This document shows, in pieces, positions 26,668 to 38,743 of a stretch of DNA of 64,000 bases; position 1 is the first letter of the stretch; every line of letters starts with the position of its first letter. The notes beneath the pieces were generated by a model. The model did no database searches, was not told the origin of the DNA, and saw only the letters and a program-made list of their open reading frames with translations. This DNA is from Austropuccinia psidii. Its lineage: Eukaryota > Basidiomycota > Pucciniomycetes > Pucciniales > Sphaerophragmiaceae. Position numbers and translations under genes: made by a program. The stretch lies in contig JALGQZ010000009.1 of the NCBI GenBank assembly GCA_023105745.1, positions 8,902,937 through 8,966,936 of the forward strand. Direction: 5' to 3'.

Positions 26668-28929
26668 ATTAGAATTTTCTTTGGGATTTTTTTCCATAGA
26701 ATCTTTCCAAGGTGTATTAAACCTTGGTTTGAGATTCACCCTGCTAGAACCAAGCCTGGTTCTGATGGTTACTTCTTCTAATATATCAATAATATCTTCT
26801 TCTGAAGATTGTTCAGTAGTCCTGATTTTGACATCATGCTCTAAGTCACCTCCACATTGTCTCAGAATCTTTCTGTGGATCATAAATTCTAACATGTCAG
26901 GATACAATGCTGTTACTCTGTCTTTTTGTTGTCAAAACCATGGTAAAGCTTTGTCTTTATCAGCATTGAATTTGGCAGATTCAAATGCTGTTTTCAGTTT
27001 AAACCTCCAAGAATCATTGGCCCATTTGTTGATAATTTGGGTTTTCCACCAAGTCCAACTTTGGTTTTTATGTGCTTATCTCAATTTGATATACCATCTG
27101 TCAGCTGATCTGGTAAACAAGGTGTTAAATCTTGTGTTACCAATCTGTCTGGTAATTCAAAATCTTCTTTAATCATGTCAATACCTCTGATGAATTCCAT
27201 TTGGTCATATTCTCCTTCACCACTGAAGTGAGGCCATTCTTTAAGTTTTGGTACTTCTTTCAGGAGTGCTTGGCCCATTGATGGTTCCAAGTTATGAAAA
27301 TAAGTGGAAAATGTTTTTTTAACTGTGAGTTCTCAACCTCCAATACTTGTGGATTTGGAATTCTTGTGCCCTCATTTTGATTCAGAGGTGTAGACATTCT
27401 TGGCAAGGTGTTTAGTATTTGTTCAATATCATTAATTTTACTATTGCTACACCTTTGGGAACTTCTTAATTCATTTTGGAAGGCTTGTATTAAATTTATT
27501 ACTTCAATTTTATACATGTCTTCTTTATGTGTCAGTTCTTGCCATAACCCTCCTCTGTTTGTCTTGTATTATCAGCAGTGACTTGATTCAATTTCCTTGT
27601 TAATCTTGATACTTCCTCTTGTGAAGCATCAAAAATCTATTTCAACACAATTTTATATGTCTTTACATCAGTAAATGACTTTGAAATGTCATAAGGGATT
27701 TTCTTGTTATGTTTCTTGATGATATTTATGGCTTGTGTAATGCTTTTTTCAATTATGTCATCAATTTTGAATTCAGAATATTTGTCTGTTAATTCTTTAA
27801 TAATGGCAGATTGTTCATTTATCTTATTGCCAAGATAATTTTGATTATTGGAAGCTTTAATTGTTCTTGAAACTTTTTCAAAATGCATAAGTGTTTCATT
27901 TATTTGGCTTAGACTTAAGTTGTTTGTTTTAAGATTGTTACAAATGGATGAATTCTTATCAGAAAAATGAGTTTTTACGTCATTTATACCTTCATACAGC
28001 GCTGGGATAGAATCAAAAATGTCAGAAATGATTTCTAATATTTTAAGCTGGCTTCCTCCTTTTTCTGTACTTACATCATTGTTCTGGCCATCTGAAATAC
28101 ATTTTCCATGGAATCCTGCTGAATCTTTGGGATTCTGTAGCCCTGTCTGTAAGTTTTTGTGGCTGGTGCCTTGCCTTTGCCCTTGTTTTGAGCTTGTGGC
28201 TGCTTTTTCACGTTTGAATTGCTGCTTCTGGCTACTGGGGCTGTTTTTGGCACTTGCTTGGGTGGTGGAGGGTTGTTTTTCCTGCATTCTGCTGTTCAAA
28301 GCATCATGCTCTTCTTTCCCATCAATGGATGCCATCCATTGAGTATCTTGAAACTGTTGAGATGGCCCAGGAATTTTCTCACAGTCAGGTAAGAATTCAT
28401 GCAATTTTCCACAGATCTGCAAGGATCTGGTACTCTTTGTGCTTCAATGCATTGTTGTAAGCCTTCTGGATGTCTATGAAAATATCCACTGAGGCTTCTT
28501 GTGGAATTTTCAGCTCTGTTTGAAGGTAAAATAGTATTATAAGATTCAGAATGACATAACTTCTTAATTTGGAGGTCATCAACTGACCTTTATCCTTGTG
28601 TAACTGATTGGCTTCTTCCATAATCATGTCTATTAACTTTTTGGGCGCTGCTTGGGGGGTTATAGCTGGTTCCTGATCTGGTTGAAGGCATATTTTATGA
28701 TTAAAAGGCTTAAAAATAGTATTTTTATGTCAAAAAACTTACTATTGGCCAAATTCTTTGCCTTCTAAAGGGTATTACTTATATCCAAGCTAATCAATTA
28801 AGAAGAAATTGGTTCAGGTTTATTATTCTGAGTTATAGTAACTGTACTATTATGGTCAGAATTCACATTACTTGCAGGAATAATGCTTGTTACTGTTGAG
28901 GCTGTTGCAATATTTTCTTGTCTTACCAT
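26668..28929 (-). pseudogene. Ty3/gypsy element 1: decayed gag
   Basis: This continues the element-1 pol across the Harbinger insertion. From ATG at 28929 the minus strand reads MVRQENIATASTVTSIIP, then an MIMEEANQLHKDKGQL segment (28397-28627), a Pro/Gln/Lys-rich basic stretch (KKQPQAQNKGKGKAPATK near 28200), GYRIPKIQQDSMENVFQMA, a coiled-coil region (27640-28000) and a capsid-like segment KEVPKLKEWPHFSGEGEYDQ (27081-27290). It ends with FMIHRKILRQCGGDLEHDVK (26632-26907). Frameshifts and stops separate the pieces. From memory this is the gag of an abundant gypsy family in Austropuccinia psidii. Packaging of element RNA would be its role. The zinc knuckle lies beyond the insertion at 17240-17290. 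Confidence 0.82.
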
Positions 28930-29146
28930 GGTGTCAGACACTAAAATTAATGGAAAAGACAATTGATTAAGTAAAAAAGATTTTTTCAAGGGAGAAATGA
29001 AAAAATAAAGCCTCACTTATAATATGAAAAAACTTATTTTTTATGTATTTTTTTAATTGTAAGTATTTTTTATATGTTTTTAAATTCTTCAATATAAGAA
29101 AAAAAATTCAAACTAGTAAAAAATTATGTCACAGGTAAAATATCAT

Positions 29147-29159
29147 GGCTGGGCCCCCA
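29147..29159 (-). promoter_or_regulatory. putative tRNA primer-binding site of gypsy element 1
   Basis: Two bases inside the 5' LTR end, the minus strand reads TGGGGGCCCAGCC. A PBS starting TGG a few bases after the LTR is the rule for Ty3/gypsy. The matching tRNA was not identified. Confidence 0.55.
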
Positions 29160-29161
29160 AA

Positions 29162-30982
29162 TGTAAGGTGTGGAAATGAAGCTTTGATTAAAAATCAGGT
29201 ACTTTTCCTGTCCTCAAAATTTGTATAAGGTAGAATATAATTAAAAATCATATGGAATAGTATTTTGAAGAGAAAAAACGCCAAGTTAATTTCTTTCAAC
29301 CTTATAAGTATAAAACAATATTATTATAAATGTTTATTGTTTTACCAACAACAAAGATTTATCCCAAAATACTATACAAGAGATACTTTAAGGCTACAAA
29401 AGAAATTTCTTCAAGAGAAATTTCAGTTGGAATTAATTGAGAAAAGAAATACAAGAAATTAATTAAAGAACAAAGTCTTTAAAAAGATATTCAAAGACAA
29501 AACATGCCCAAAAGTGACCAGAGTGAATTTGGAAAGAAAGTGGGAAGGTTAATAGTGATGAAAGATGCTTTAATTCACTTATGGGGTGGTTCAAGGGGTA
29601 AAAATGATTATAACAGTCACAAACAATGATTATAATGATTTTTTCACGTGGTTAAAAGTTTTAAAGTGATATAAAAAGGGTTTTTGGAATCTTTTATTGT
29701 TTTTTTAACAGTTTTTAAACTAATTATAAAAGGAAAAGATTCTGACATGAAAAGAAAATTGGGGCAAAGAAGACATTCTTTTATAGCCATCAATTTTCTT
29801 ACTCTAAAAGTGAAGTTTACTCTTGTCAGTCGTGGAAAACACCTTGAAAACAGTTAAGTCAATTATGGCATCATTAAACCCTGGTTTAGACCAAAAAAAG
29901 GGTGGTTATAGCCATTTTTTACTATTTTTAGCCATTTTAGACCCTTAAATAAGCCATCAGTGGAGTAATACCTGGTCTAGAGCCTTCAAAACACGTAAGA
30001 ACGTGTGTAAGAGAAATAGAAACCAGTCAAAATGTTCTTACTGAGATTGGTTTAACTTAAAGGTAGCTTTACCCTCTTGGAAACAGTTAAAACTGCCCTG
30101 GTTGGTATCAAAACCTCATTATCCATTGAGTCACAGACCCTGTGACTCAATTTCAGGCCAAAATTGATGAGCTTTTGCATGTATATTGACATCCCACACC
30201 TTTCAGAAAGGAATTTGGGGGTTTGGCTCCCCCTTGGAGCTAGAGTACCTTTTCCCACCCAAAATTCATCTTTCCAATTTATTTTTTCTTTAATTCCTTA
30301 TCATGTAATATTCTTGTAATTTAAACATACAATTCAATAGAGTTTTACAGTACACAACTGTCATGATTGATACCTCATATGTAAATTACAGTTTACATAT
30401 GTAAAGCACGCGCACATTTTGACATTTCAATTGAAAATACTTCAATTCCTCATAACTTCTAAATTACACACAACACCTCAATTTTAAGACAAAAATTGAT
30501 GGTTAACACCATATTTGGTGTCAATTAAATTCAGTTTTTGAGGATTTTGAACTTTTGTACAGAAAATACCAAAAGTTAATTTAAGCTTATTTAGAGTTGA
30601 GTTGCAGAAATTTTACCCACACGTGACCCCACCCGATTTTTCATGAGGAATCCAATGGTGAAGTAATTTTCTTAAGTTTATTAATTTGATAAAAAGTTAT
30701 AATATATTTTGTGTAACATTTTACCAAAAATATTTTAATTTCATTAATTTTATTCAAAATTAATTTTTACTTATTTTTACAAGTAAAAATGTATTTTCAT
30801 AATTTTAAATTTTATTATAATCTTATTATTAAATTATAATTAAATTTTGATTTTTGAATATAAATTTGTATTTATATTTTGATTTTTATTCTTATAATAT
30901 AAATAAATCTTTTTTATTTATATTTGTATGTTAATTTATCTTTTGTGGTCTTTTGGGTATATGAAAATACCACTAAGGCTCA
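29162..30982 (-). mobile_element. LTR of family A, copy 3: 5' LTR of element 1 and abutting 3' end of element 2
   Basis: It runs TGTAAGGTGTGGAAATGAA ... CCACTAAGGCTCA, 1821 bp. On its left lies the element-1 leader and PBS, so it serves as that element's 5' LTR. On its right the element-2 pol ends about 30 bp away (chromodomain tail LLRRFRNERRPK), so it also sits where element 2's 3' LTR belongs. The right flank (CAATT) does not match the left flank of copy 2 (GAAGG), so the pair was not left by one simple insertion. Confidence 0.87.
30126..30150. promoter_or_regulatory. bZIP-site palindrome, LTR-A copy 3
   Basis: Perfect arms, identical to copy 2. Confidence 0.6.
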
Positions 30983-30989
30983 CAATTTC

Positions 30990-33900
30990 TTAATTTTGGT
31001 ATTATTTGGGTCTTCTTTCATTTCTGAACCTCCTTAATAGCTTGTCATAAGTAGTTATATTCTTTTCAAGCTTCCTTTAATCTTCTTCAGTTGGGTTTCT
31101 GTACTGCACAAGGTATTCCCTTTCTTTGTTTTTTCTTGTCCTTCTTTCTTTAAGGATGTTAACAATTTTCTTCTCTTCTCCTTCTTCTAGAGGGGGAATT
31201 TCAAGTCATGGTTTATTACTGAGGGGTGGTAACTCCTTATCACTTGGGCTTAAAGTTGTCATTAGAGTTACAGGGAAATCTGTGTGTTTTTCATTAATTC
31301 ACCTGTTAACTCTAATTGTAAAGCATCAGGGCCATGCAGGGATTTTATCTTAAAAGGTCCTGAAAAGGAATCTTTTAGTTTCTTTGGTCTAATAATGTCA
31401 AAGCTCAGAGTTGATACTAATACTATATCTCCTACTTTGAGATAAGGTGTCTTGTGACTTTTTTCCCATCTTTATTTCGCATATTTGAAAGAATCTTTCA
31501 TACTTCTATTTTCAAGATGTCTTGCTTTTTCAAGAATTATTTCAAAACTGCTTTCTTTTAGATGTATATCAACCAAGTGCTTTTTAAGGGTTTCATAATT
31601 TGGTCTTGGATTTCAAACTTTTTCCAACATTTCAGTTTTTTTACCAGTTGAAGAATGAATTGATGTCTTACATGCCAGTTCTATATCTGATATCATATTA
31701 CACCAATAATTGGTAAAAACATCAGATTCTTCGAGCTCTAAGCCATAAGCATAGAATTTTCTGATCATTTATTTTGGAGTTTGTATCAGGCTCTCTGCTA
31801 GTCCCTCAGTTTGACGGTGATATGCTGTGTAGAATGATACCTTTGTGCCAAAAACGTTATGGAGGGTTGTCCATAAGGCTGAAGTGAATATGGGATCTCT
31901 ATCACTCATGATATTTTGGAATAAGCCTGTATGGCCTATAGCTCTATTCCATATCATTATGGCTGTTTCCATCGCTGTTTCATATTTTTGAAATGATAAG
32001 AACATTGGGGTCATGCTGTCCTTATCAACTATGACTAGGCATGCATTGAAGCTTCTGTCTTCTCCTGGGGGTAGAGCTGTTACCCAATCCATATGAAATA
32101 TTTCCTGTGGGGATTTTGGTTCCTTTATTTGGATCATCATACCAAATTTCTTACCTGTGGCTTTATTTGCTTTTTTGCACCTGTCACACAATTTCGGCAG
32201 TATTCTGCAACATCCTTTCTTCAATTTGGCCACCAAGAGCAGGTTTTCACTCTTTCTAGTGTCCCATCTTCTGAGAGATGTCTGGATACAACACTTTCAT
32301 GGCATTCATGTAGTACATTTTTAATTAAAACTCTAACTTTCAATGTCATAGCACATGTGTTTTGGGTCCTATGAGAAAGAATTCCATCAAGTACATGGAA
32401 TCTTCCTTCGTAATATGCCTTTTTTTATAATTCATTTAGTTTGGAAGATACTGATGGGTCTCTGTGTTCTTCCATTAATAGCTTGCATAAGATCTGAAAA
32501 TTATTGTTCATCTTATAGCCTTCTTTGACTTGACTAAATACTTTTGTTCCAATGACTGTAACACATATTCCTTCTATATTATTATATTCCTGTGGTACCC
32601 ATGCTGGGCTTTCAGGTGTATTTGCTACAGCCAATATGCTAAGACCATCAGAATTATTCTTAATATTTACAGATTTGTGTGCTATAGTCATATTTCCTCT
32701 ATATTATTGGATATAAATCTTCCATCTCAGCATATGTTTTTTTTGTATCTCCATTTTCAATAAAGATTTTACAGCATTACAGCCTACAATCATATCAAAG
32801 ACTTCCTAATCTAAATAATAGTGTAGCTTTTCTAACACCCACACTAAGAAAAGGAATTCTGTTTGTCTTTCTCCATACCATGCTTCTGTTGGGTTAATTT
32901 GTCTTTAAATAAAGCAAATTTGTCCCTCAATAGGATTACCATTGGTGATTTGTGTCTGGTGTAGTGCAGCACCTAACCCTTCTCCAAAAGCATCTATGTA
33001 TAGCTTGAAAGGTTGCTTCAAGTCTGGAATTAAGAGAAAAGGGGCATTTTTGAGGGCTTTTTTCAGTTATTCATATTCATTAACTCTTTTCTCAGTAATT
33101 TCATAGACTGTATGTTGATCACAGAGTTTATACAAATATTTTGCAATTTTTTCAAAGCCTTTGCTATTTTGCCTGTAATATACAGAAAATCCTATTAATG
33201 ATTCCATTTCTTTGTTAGTTTGTGGCATTGGCTTAAGTAGTACTGCTTCTACTTACTTTCTATCTATTCCCAAACTTAGTCCAGATACTAAATTTTGTAG
33301 CGCTTTTAATTCACTTGATGGAAAATGACATTTGTTGAATGATATGCTCATATTTACTTGAGCTATCTTCTGTAATACTCTTTCAAGTCTTTTCAAGTGA
33401 TTTTCTCAAGTTTCTGATCAAAAAATAATATCACCAACATAGAAAATAAGAAATCCCTCTTTTAACTCTTGAGGAAATATAGTGTTCATCATTATTTGGT
33501 AATGGGAAGGGGCATTTTTATACCAAATGGAATTCTCAAGTATTCATATATTCTACAGTGAACTATTATCCTCAGTAGTTTTCTGGAAATGTCTGTTAAG
33601 AAATTTTGGTGAAACGTCTTAAGTCAATCCATGGCTATAATTAGCTCAGCCTGTGACCTTTGTGTTATTGTCCCATGGATCCTATGTATTGGATATCTTT
33701 CAGGGATATTATACGTATTTAAAGCCCTAAAGTCCCCTAAAATTCTTTATTTAACATTGTTACATATTATAATGACTGGTTTATTTACTTCTACTTGTTC
33801 ATTATTGCCTACTCTCTTTAAAGCTCCTGGGTCTATTAGTTCTTTAATGTGTACCTCTAAGGCTTCTCTAGCTCTTGGGCTCGCTGGATAAGCTGGTCTT

Positions 33901-35984
33901 CTCAACAGGGGTGGATGATGTTTATCTACATTTAAAATATTATCAACCTCATGTCAAATGTTGACACCTAGTGGTTCTTTGTCAGTTGCAAAGGCACTTT
34001 TGTATTTATATAAGAGGTCAATGAGTTTTTCTTTCATATTTTATGCTAATTCAATATTGAATTCTTCCCCTTTGAGTTTCTCACATATGAATAAAGGTTT
34101 CTATGGGGTTTTTACCTCATGTTTTATAGCCCTTTTTTGTCGCTTATTAATCAAGTAGAAACAATTGTCTTTCATTATCTCCTATGGTTATGTATCTATC
34201 CCTTTGGTTAGAAATATCTATTCCATAAATTAATAAGTCATAACTTCCAAGTATGAAATGTTTACTAGTACAATTGTCCATTACTACAAACTCCACTTTA
34301 ATTCTTAGAAATTGATATGGGTGTGGAAAAATTAATTTTAGTTCAATGATTCCAAGGGGCTTCATTCTTTCACTTTCACTACAAAATTTGACCCCTTTTA
34401 TTGGTATTGGCTGTGAATTTTGCACCTGTGTCCATGTTTACTCTTTCCTCATGCTTGTTAAGCATGACAATGCTTATACTTGATTTTTCAGAAGTATAGC
34501 CCATTCCTTTTGCAGGTTTTGTTCTATGTAATTTGGTATCTTGTATATTTTTATGGAATGTGTAAGATGTTCAAATTTTTGGCAAATTTGAGTTTACATC
34601 TAGCACTTCATAGATCAAATTAATATTGTTAATCTGGGCATTAATTATATTAATTTAATCACTTTCAGAGGTCTCTGATTCTTTAGTATCTTTTTAGAAT
34701 CAGATTCTTCTCGTTTATTAATTTGGTCTTCTGTTTCCCCATTTCATTCATCTTTGCCTTTTTAAGACAATTATTGGCTAAGTTCCCATTGCCACCACAT
34801 TGATGGAATCTTCTTTGCTCATTGGTGTTATTGGGTTTTAAGGATCCTTTTGGCTTTTCACTTTTAATAAATGGTTAATTTGGGCTTTTTATGTCTGATT
34901 TCTTCCATGTTCTGCCAATTTTGGTTCTTGTCACAATTTTCTCTAATGCATTGAGTTATTCTTCTGTGGATAATGGCTCTATTCATCTGCTCCTCAGAAC
35001 ATGTTCCAGTGCTCCTCCACACTTTTTGAGTATTTTCATATGCACAACTTTTTGTTAAATTTCTGGATATAATGTATTTAATATTTCAAATTGTTTTAAG
35101 AACCAAGCTAAAGGTTTTTCTTTCTCTGGGTCAAAGACTGAGTTTTCAAATTCATTTTCTATCTTATACCTCAAGGCATCATTTTCCTACTTGGTGATTA
35201 TTTCATTCTTCCACCAAGACCAGGTTTGTTTCAATTTGTTTATCTTATGCCTTAATACCATGTTTTTTCATATTTTTAAAATAATAAATGTAATCTTGGA
35301 GTTATTAATTCCTCTGATACAGAATAATTCTCTTTAACATTTCAATTGTCTTAATGAATGACATGTGTTCATATTCACCTTCACCTGTGACTGTTGGCCA
35401 TTCATTGAGTTTAGGTGCTTCTTTCATTAAGACTCAATCATTTTCTATATGGCTTAAGTCTTTTATGAAGGGATTTGTTTTTTCCTATTTTGGCTTAACA
35501 AGACTTCTTATGTGATAAAATGGAGTTGATAGCTTTAGCAAATCTAAGTTAGCCTCATTTATTTTATCCATTTTCTCCCTAATAAGTCTTATTTCACTTT
35601 AGATATCCTCTTCAAGATTCTTTCTTTCTTCATCACTCTTTTCTACATGGTCCAAAAGGGGTTTTTGATGTAATTATGCCTTTTCTTCAAATGTTTCAAA
35701 GTAAATGGACAATTTGTTTGGTTCTACAGTCAAATTCTCAATACTGTGGTCATAAATGACTTTCAAAGTCTTGTCTTTGATATCTTTTATTTAATCATAC
35801 AACTCTTGTTTTACTTGTATTAACGTTTGAGTATTTTCAATTGAAATTTTGTGTTTATTACTTGAAACCATATATTTAATATTGTCTATTTCTTTTTTGT
35901 TTTGTACAACAATCTGGCTTAAAGCTAATATACTACTGTTTATTTCTTTTAATGATAATAGAGTCTCTTTGACATGCTTTGGAA
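30990..35984 (-). pseudogene. Ty3/gypsy element 2: decayed gag C-terminus and pol
   Basis: Minus-strand order is gag coiled coil (35800-35980, KHVKETLLSLKEINSSILAL), a zinc knuckle near 34790 (HQCGGNGNLANNC), a protease tail at 34147-34425 (FILGSYDLLIYGIDISNQRD), RT around 33100-33900 and RNase H near 32900-33050. Integrase follows at 31500-32236 (CDRCKKANKATGKKFGMMIQ, HMDWVTALPPGEDRSFNACL, IMSDRDPIFTSALW), ending in a chromodomain tail (YLVQYRNPTEED). The RT active-site loop reads FYVGDIIF, so an essential Asp is Gly. In the integrase QTDGxAE box the Asp is Glu (TEGLAE). Many stops and frameshifts are present. It is related to element 1 but clearly diverged from it, so it is another subfamily. 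A family-B LTR and a hAT element split its gag on the right. Confidence 0.85.
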
Positions 35985-35989
35985 GTAAT

Positions 35990-37429
35990 TGTCAGCCTGT
36001 GACTCAAAACCAGAGCACAAGCATGACAGCCAAAATACCATAAACCAATGGTATAGCCAAAATACCACCAAAACATGGAACTGATCCAAATTAGCTCAAA
36101 GGTTATCAAAAGAAAGAGGAAACTCACCTCTTTCTGAAAATATAAGTCCCATCACCATAGGACCAAAAATGACAAAGTTATTCATGCTCAAAGTAGTTGC
36201 TGAGCATAAACCTTAATTTTCACCTCTCATCTAAAATCTAGAAGAAGAGGCTTAACCCCATCAAATGGGTATTCAAAATGAATCTCTAGGCCAGGGCTAT
36301 CTAATGGTACTAGCCAAACTGAGCTAGCACCAGTATTACTTGAGTTATGGTCAAATTCAGACCAAATAAGGGTGAACAAAACATTCACCTCTCATCTAAC
36401 CTTTACAGTTTTAGTGTGAGATACTTAAAGTGGGGTCTTTTTGGAAAGAGCAAAATCAGGTCTATCTGATGGTGCCATCCATTTCCTCATATCTCAACTA
36501 CAACAGAAGTTATTGGCCAAACAAGCTCAATACAGCTTTTTGCCCAAACCACGCCAATGTACAAAAATACTTGTACATGGGATAACTTTGTCATATTTAA
36601 TGATAACCATGTCAAGTTGGGTACCATTGTGTAGAGCGCATACAGGGCTACACACTGAACCAATTTTGAGGTTTATATCTCAAGAATTGACAAAGTTATG
36701 GCTGTTTTAAGGTCAAAATCCCACCTGCTGTCATATGCAGCCTTACCATGGGATAATATCCCATAACCATGAATATGAGGTGTCAAATAGACAAAGAAGC
36801 ATGTTTTTACTTCGATACCTCATATGTCAGTCAATACTGGGGTCCCATACAGTTACTGTACAGCATTCTACGCGTCATACACGTCAGAATCAGGCTGTGA
36901 GGTCCCCAGATGAAAATTTTCACCCTGTATTGGTGAAAACCGCCCAGATGTGGTTTCAAAACCACATCTGAGCCCAATACAGTGTATAAAGGCTGTTTTC
37001 AAACCACAAGCCTGTCATAGAGAGTGAAAAATCTTCACTTCCTCTATGTGGAAAGGTCTAGCAGCCTTTTCACCCCAATTTCAGGATAAAAGGAGGGCTT
37101 TTCACAGCCAGAATCCTCTCCTCATCCTGCTCTTAAATACCCTTTGTAGTAAACTGTCAAAAACAGTTTTACTCTTGGGTAATAATCAGGTATACTCTTA
37201 ATTTAAAGTATTGTAGTCTTTATTATTGTAATCCAACAGGTAAAGCTGCACCCAGGCCTTTCAACAGCGCTCACCACCACTATATTCCTTATAGTAAAGC
37301 CCTTTTATTATTAAATTAAATCATCTTTAACTCTTATAAAACCCTTTGAAATCTTTATTTACCATGTCACAGTCATAGTTAAGAGTTGTAAATACTTTTT
37401 AATACTCTTATCATAGACTCAGCCTGACA
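35990..37429. mobile_element. solo LTR of family B, copy 2, TSD GTAAT
   Basis: Termini are perfect: TGTCAGCCTGTGACTC ... GACTCAGCCTGACA. A 5-bp TSD GTAAT (35985-35989 and 37430-37434) shows a clean insertion into the gag of element 2. Relative to copy 1 it keeps intact ends, so it is probably younger or less decayed. A short tandem-like insertion near 36040-36062 (ACCATAAACCAATGGTATAG) distinguishes it. Confidence 0.92.
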
Positions 37430-37434
37430 GTAAT

Positions 37435-37797
37435 ATCCTATTTTCAATTTCTGTTAAGCAATTTAAAGCATCAGAAGTCAAATTTATTTCTTTGGGAAAT
37501 GTGGTTGTCCCATTCTTTGCTCCTCTTTTTCCTTGAATTCCATAAAGGTGCTGGCCATGTTTAAGATATTTCCCATGGCATCTTTTTGGATTCTTTGGAT
37601 CCTGTAACTTGGGGAATATGGTTTCCTCCATTCCATTTTCTTGTTCTTCTTCCCCTCTTGGGGAGGCTGGCTGGCTTTTGGCTTGCTAGTAGAAGCTACT
37701 GGGTCCTCTTTGCTTATGTTGCTCTTTTTTTTGTGTCATTACTTAATCTTTCTTTGAAAATGATTGGTTTTTATGGATTAGAGTATTTTAATCATAA
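37435..37797 (-). pseudogene. Ty3/gypsy element 2: gag N-terminal part
   Basis: This continues element 2 on the far side of the solo LTR. The minus strand gives SKEDPVASTSKPKASQPPQE, then KKNKKMEWRKPYSPSYRIQ and a GNILNMASTFMEFKEKEEQR segment, parallel to the GYRIPKIQQDSMENVFQMA region of element 1. A frame ending at 37419 (RCHGKYLKHGQHLYGIQGKR) overlaps in another phase, showing a frameshift. The possible start MTQKKRAT lies near 37740. The hAT element begins nine bases to the right of this feature's end, so the 5' leader and LTR of element 2 are either displaced or lost. Confidence 0.68.
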
Positions 37798-38414
37798 TAT
37801 ACTAACAATGCATAGCTTTTCAAAAATTCGTCGAATTTTAAGGGTCATCAAATATTCAATATCAAATTTCTGTCATGACCGAATATTCAGAATCGAATTT
37901 CACCTACCTTCGAATATTCAAAATCAAATATTCGGAAGTGAATTTTGAATTTTCATGGACACCTTCATTTATATATAATTAACCCTTTTGGGCCTTTGGT
38001 AAAACCATAAAAACCCATTGGCCCTTAAGTTTTTTTGCCACAAATTATTAAATACGCATAAAAAAACACTATGGGCTCCTTGTTTATGAAATAAATGGAA
38101 TTCTTATTCCATAACACAATTTATGGTATTTTTAATTCCCTTCAAGCCATTAATTTTATGTATGCATTTTTTATTCCATTAATTTCATTTATATTATTGA
38201 TGATACCATTAATATTACTTATGAAATTGTTGAGGCTATTAATGTTACTTATGGAATTGCTGATGCTATTCATACCATTTTTATGGCATTTTTCATGAAA
38301 TTCATGTTATTTATGGCATTTTAACAATCATTCAACCCAAGAAGTTTCAAAAAATATAGTCTTCTTGTTTTTGATTCTTAAGATTGAATGGATTTTTTAA
38401 AAATAATGATGATT

Positions 38415-38544
38415 ATTTATTTCAAAAATAGAATTCAAACAGAAAGGATCATTTATTTCAAAAATAGAATTCAAACAGAAACAATTTTTAATTTCAAAAA
38501 TAGAATTCAAACAGGAAGTATTATTTATTTTAAAAATAGAATTG
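38415..38544. repeat. 36-bp tandem repeat, 3.6 units
   Basis: Units start at 38415, 38451, 38487 and 38523 (ATTTATTTCAAAAATAGAAT...). The plus strand would read a 12-residue repeat IYFKNRIQTE(R/T)I. No sensible gene surrounds it, so coding is unlikely. Confidence 0.85.
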
Positions 38545-38743
38545 TGATTTTTGGTCAGAAAACACTTATATCACTTGAATTTTAATTAGTGCAATTGCTA
38601 AATAATAATGTTCTGATTAATAGATTGAATCTAAAATCACTATAATAATAAGAAAAAATATTTTAATTTGCATAATTCTTGGATTTATTAAATTTTTTGA
38701 TTTCAAGAGAAATTCATTTAACGAGTAAAAATACTAAATGGAA

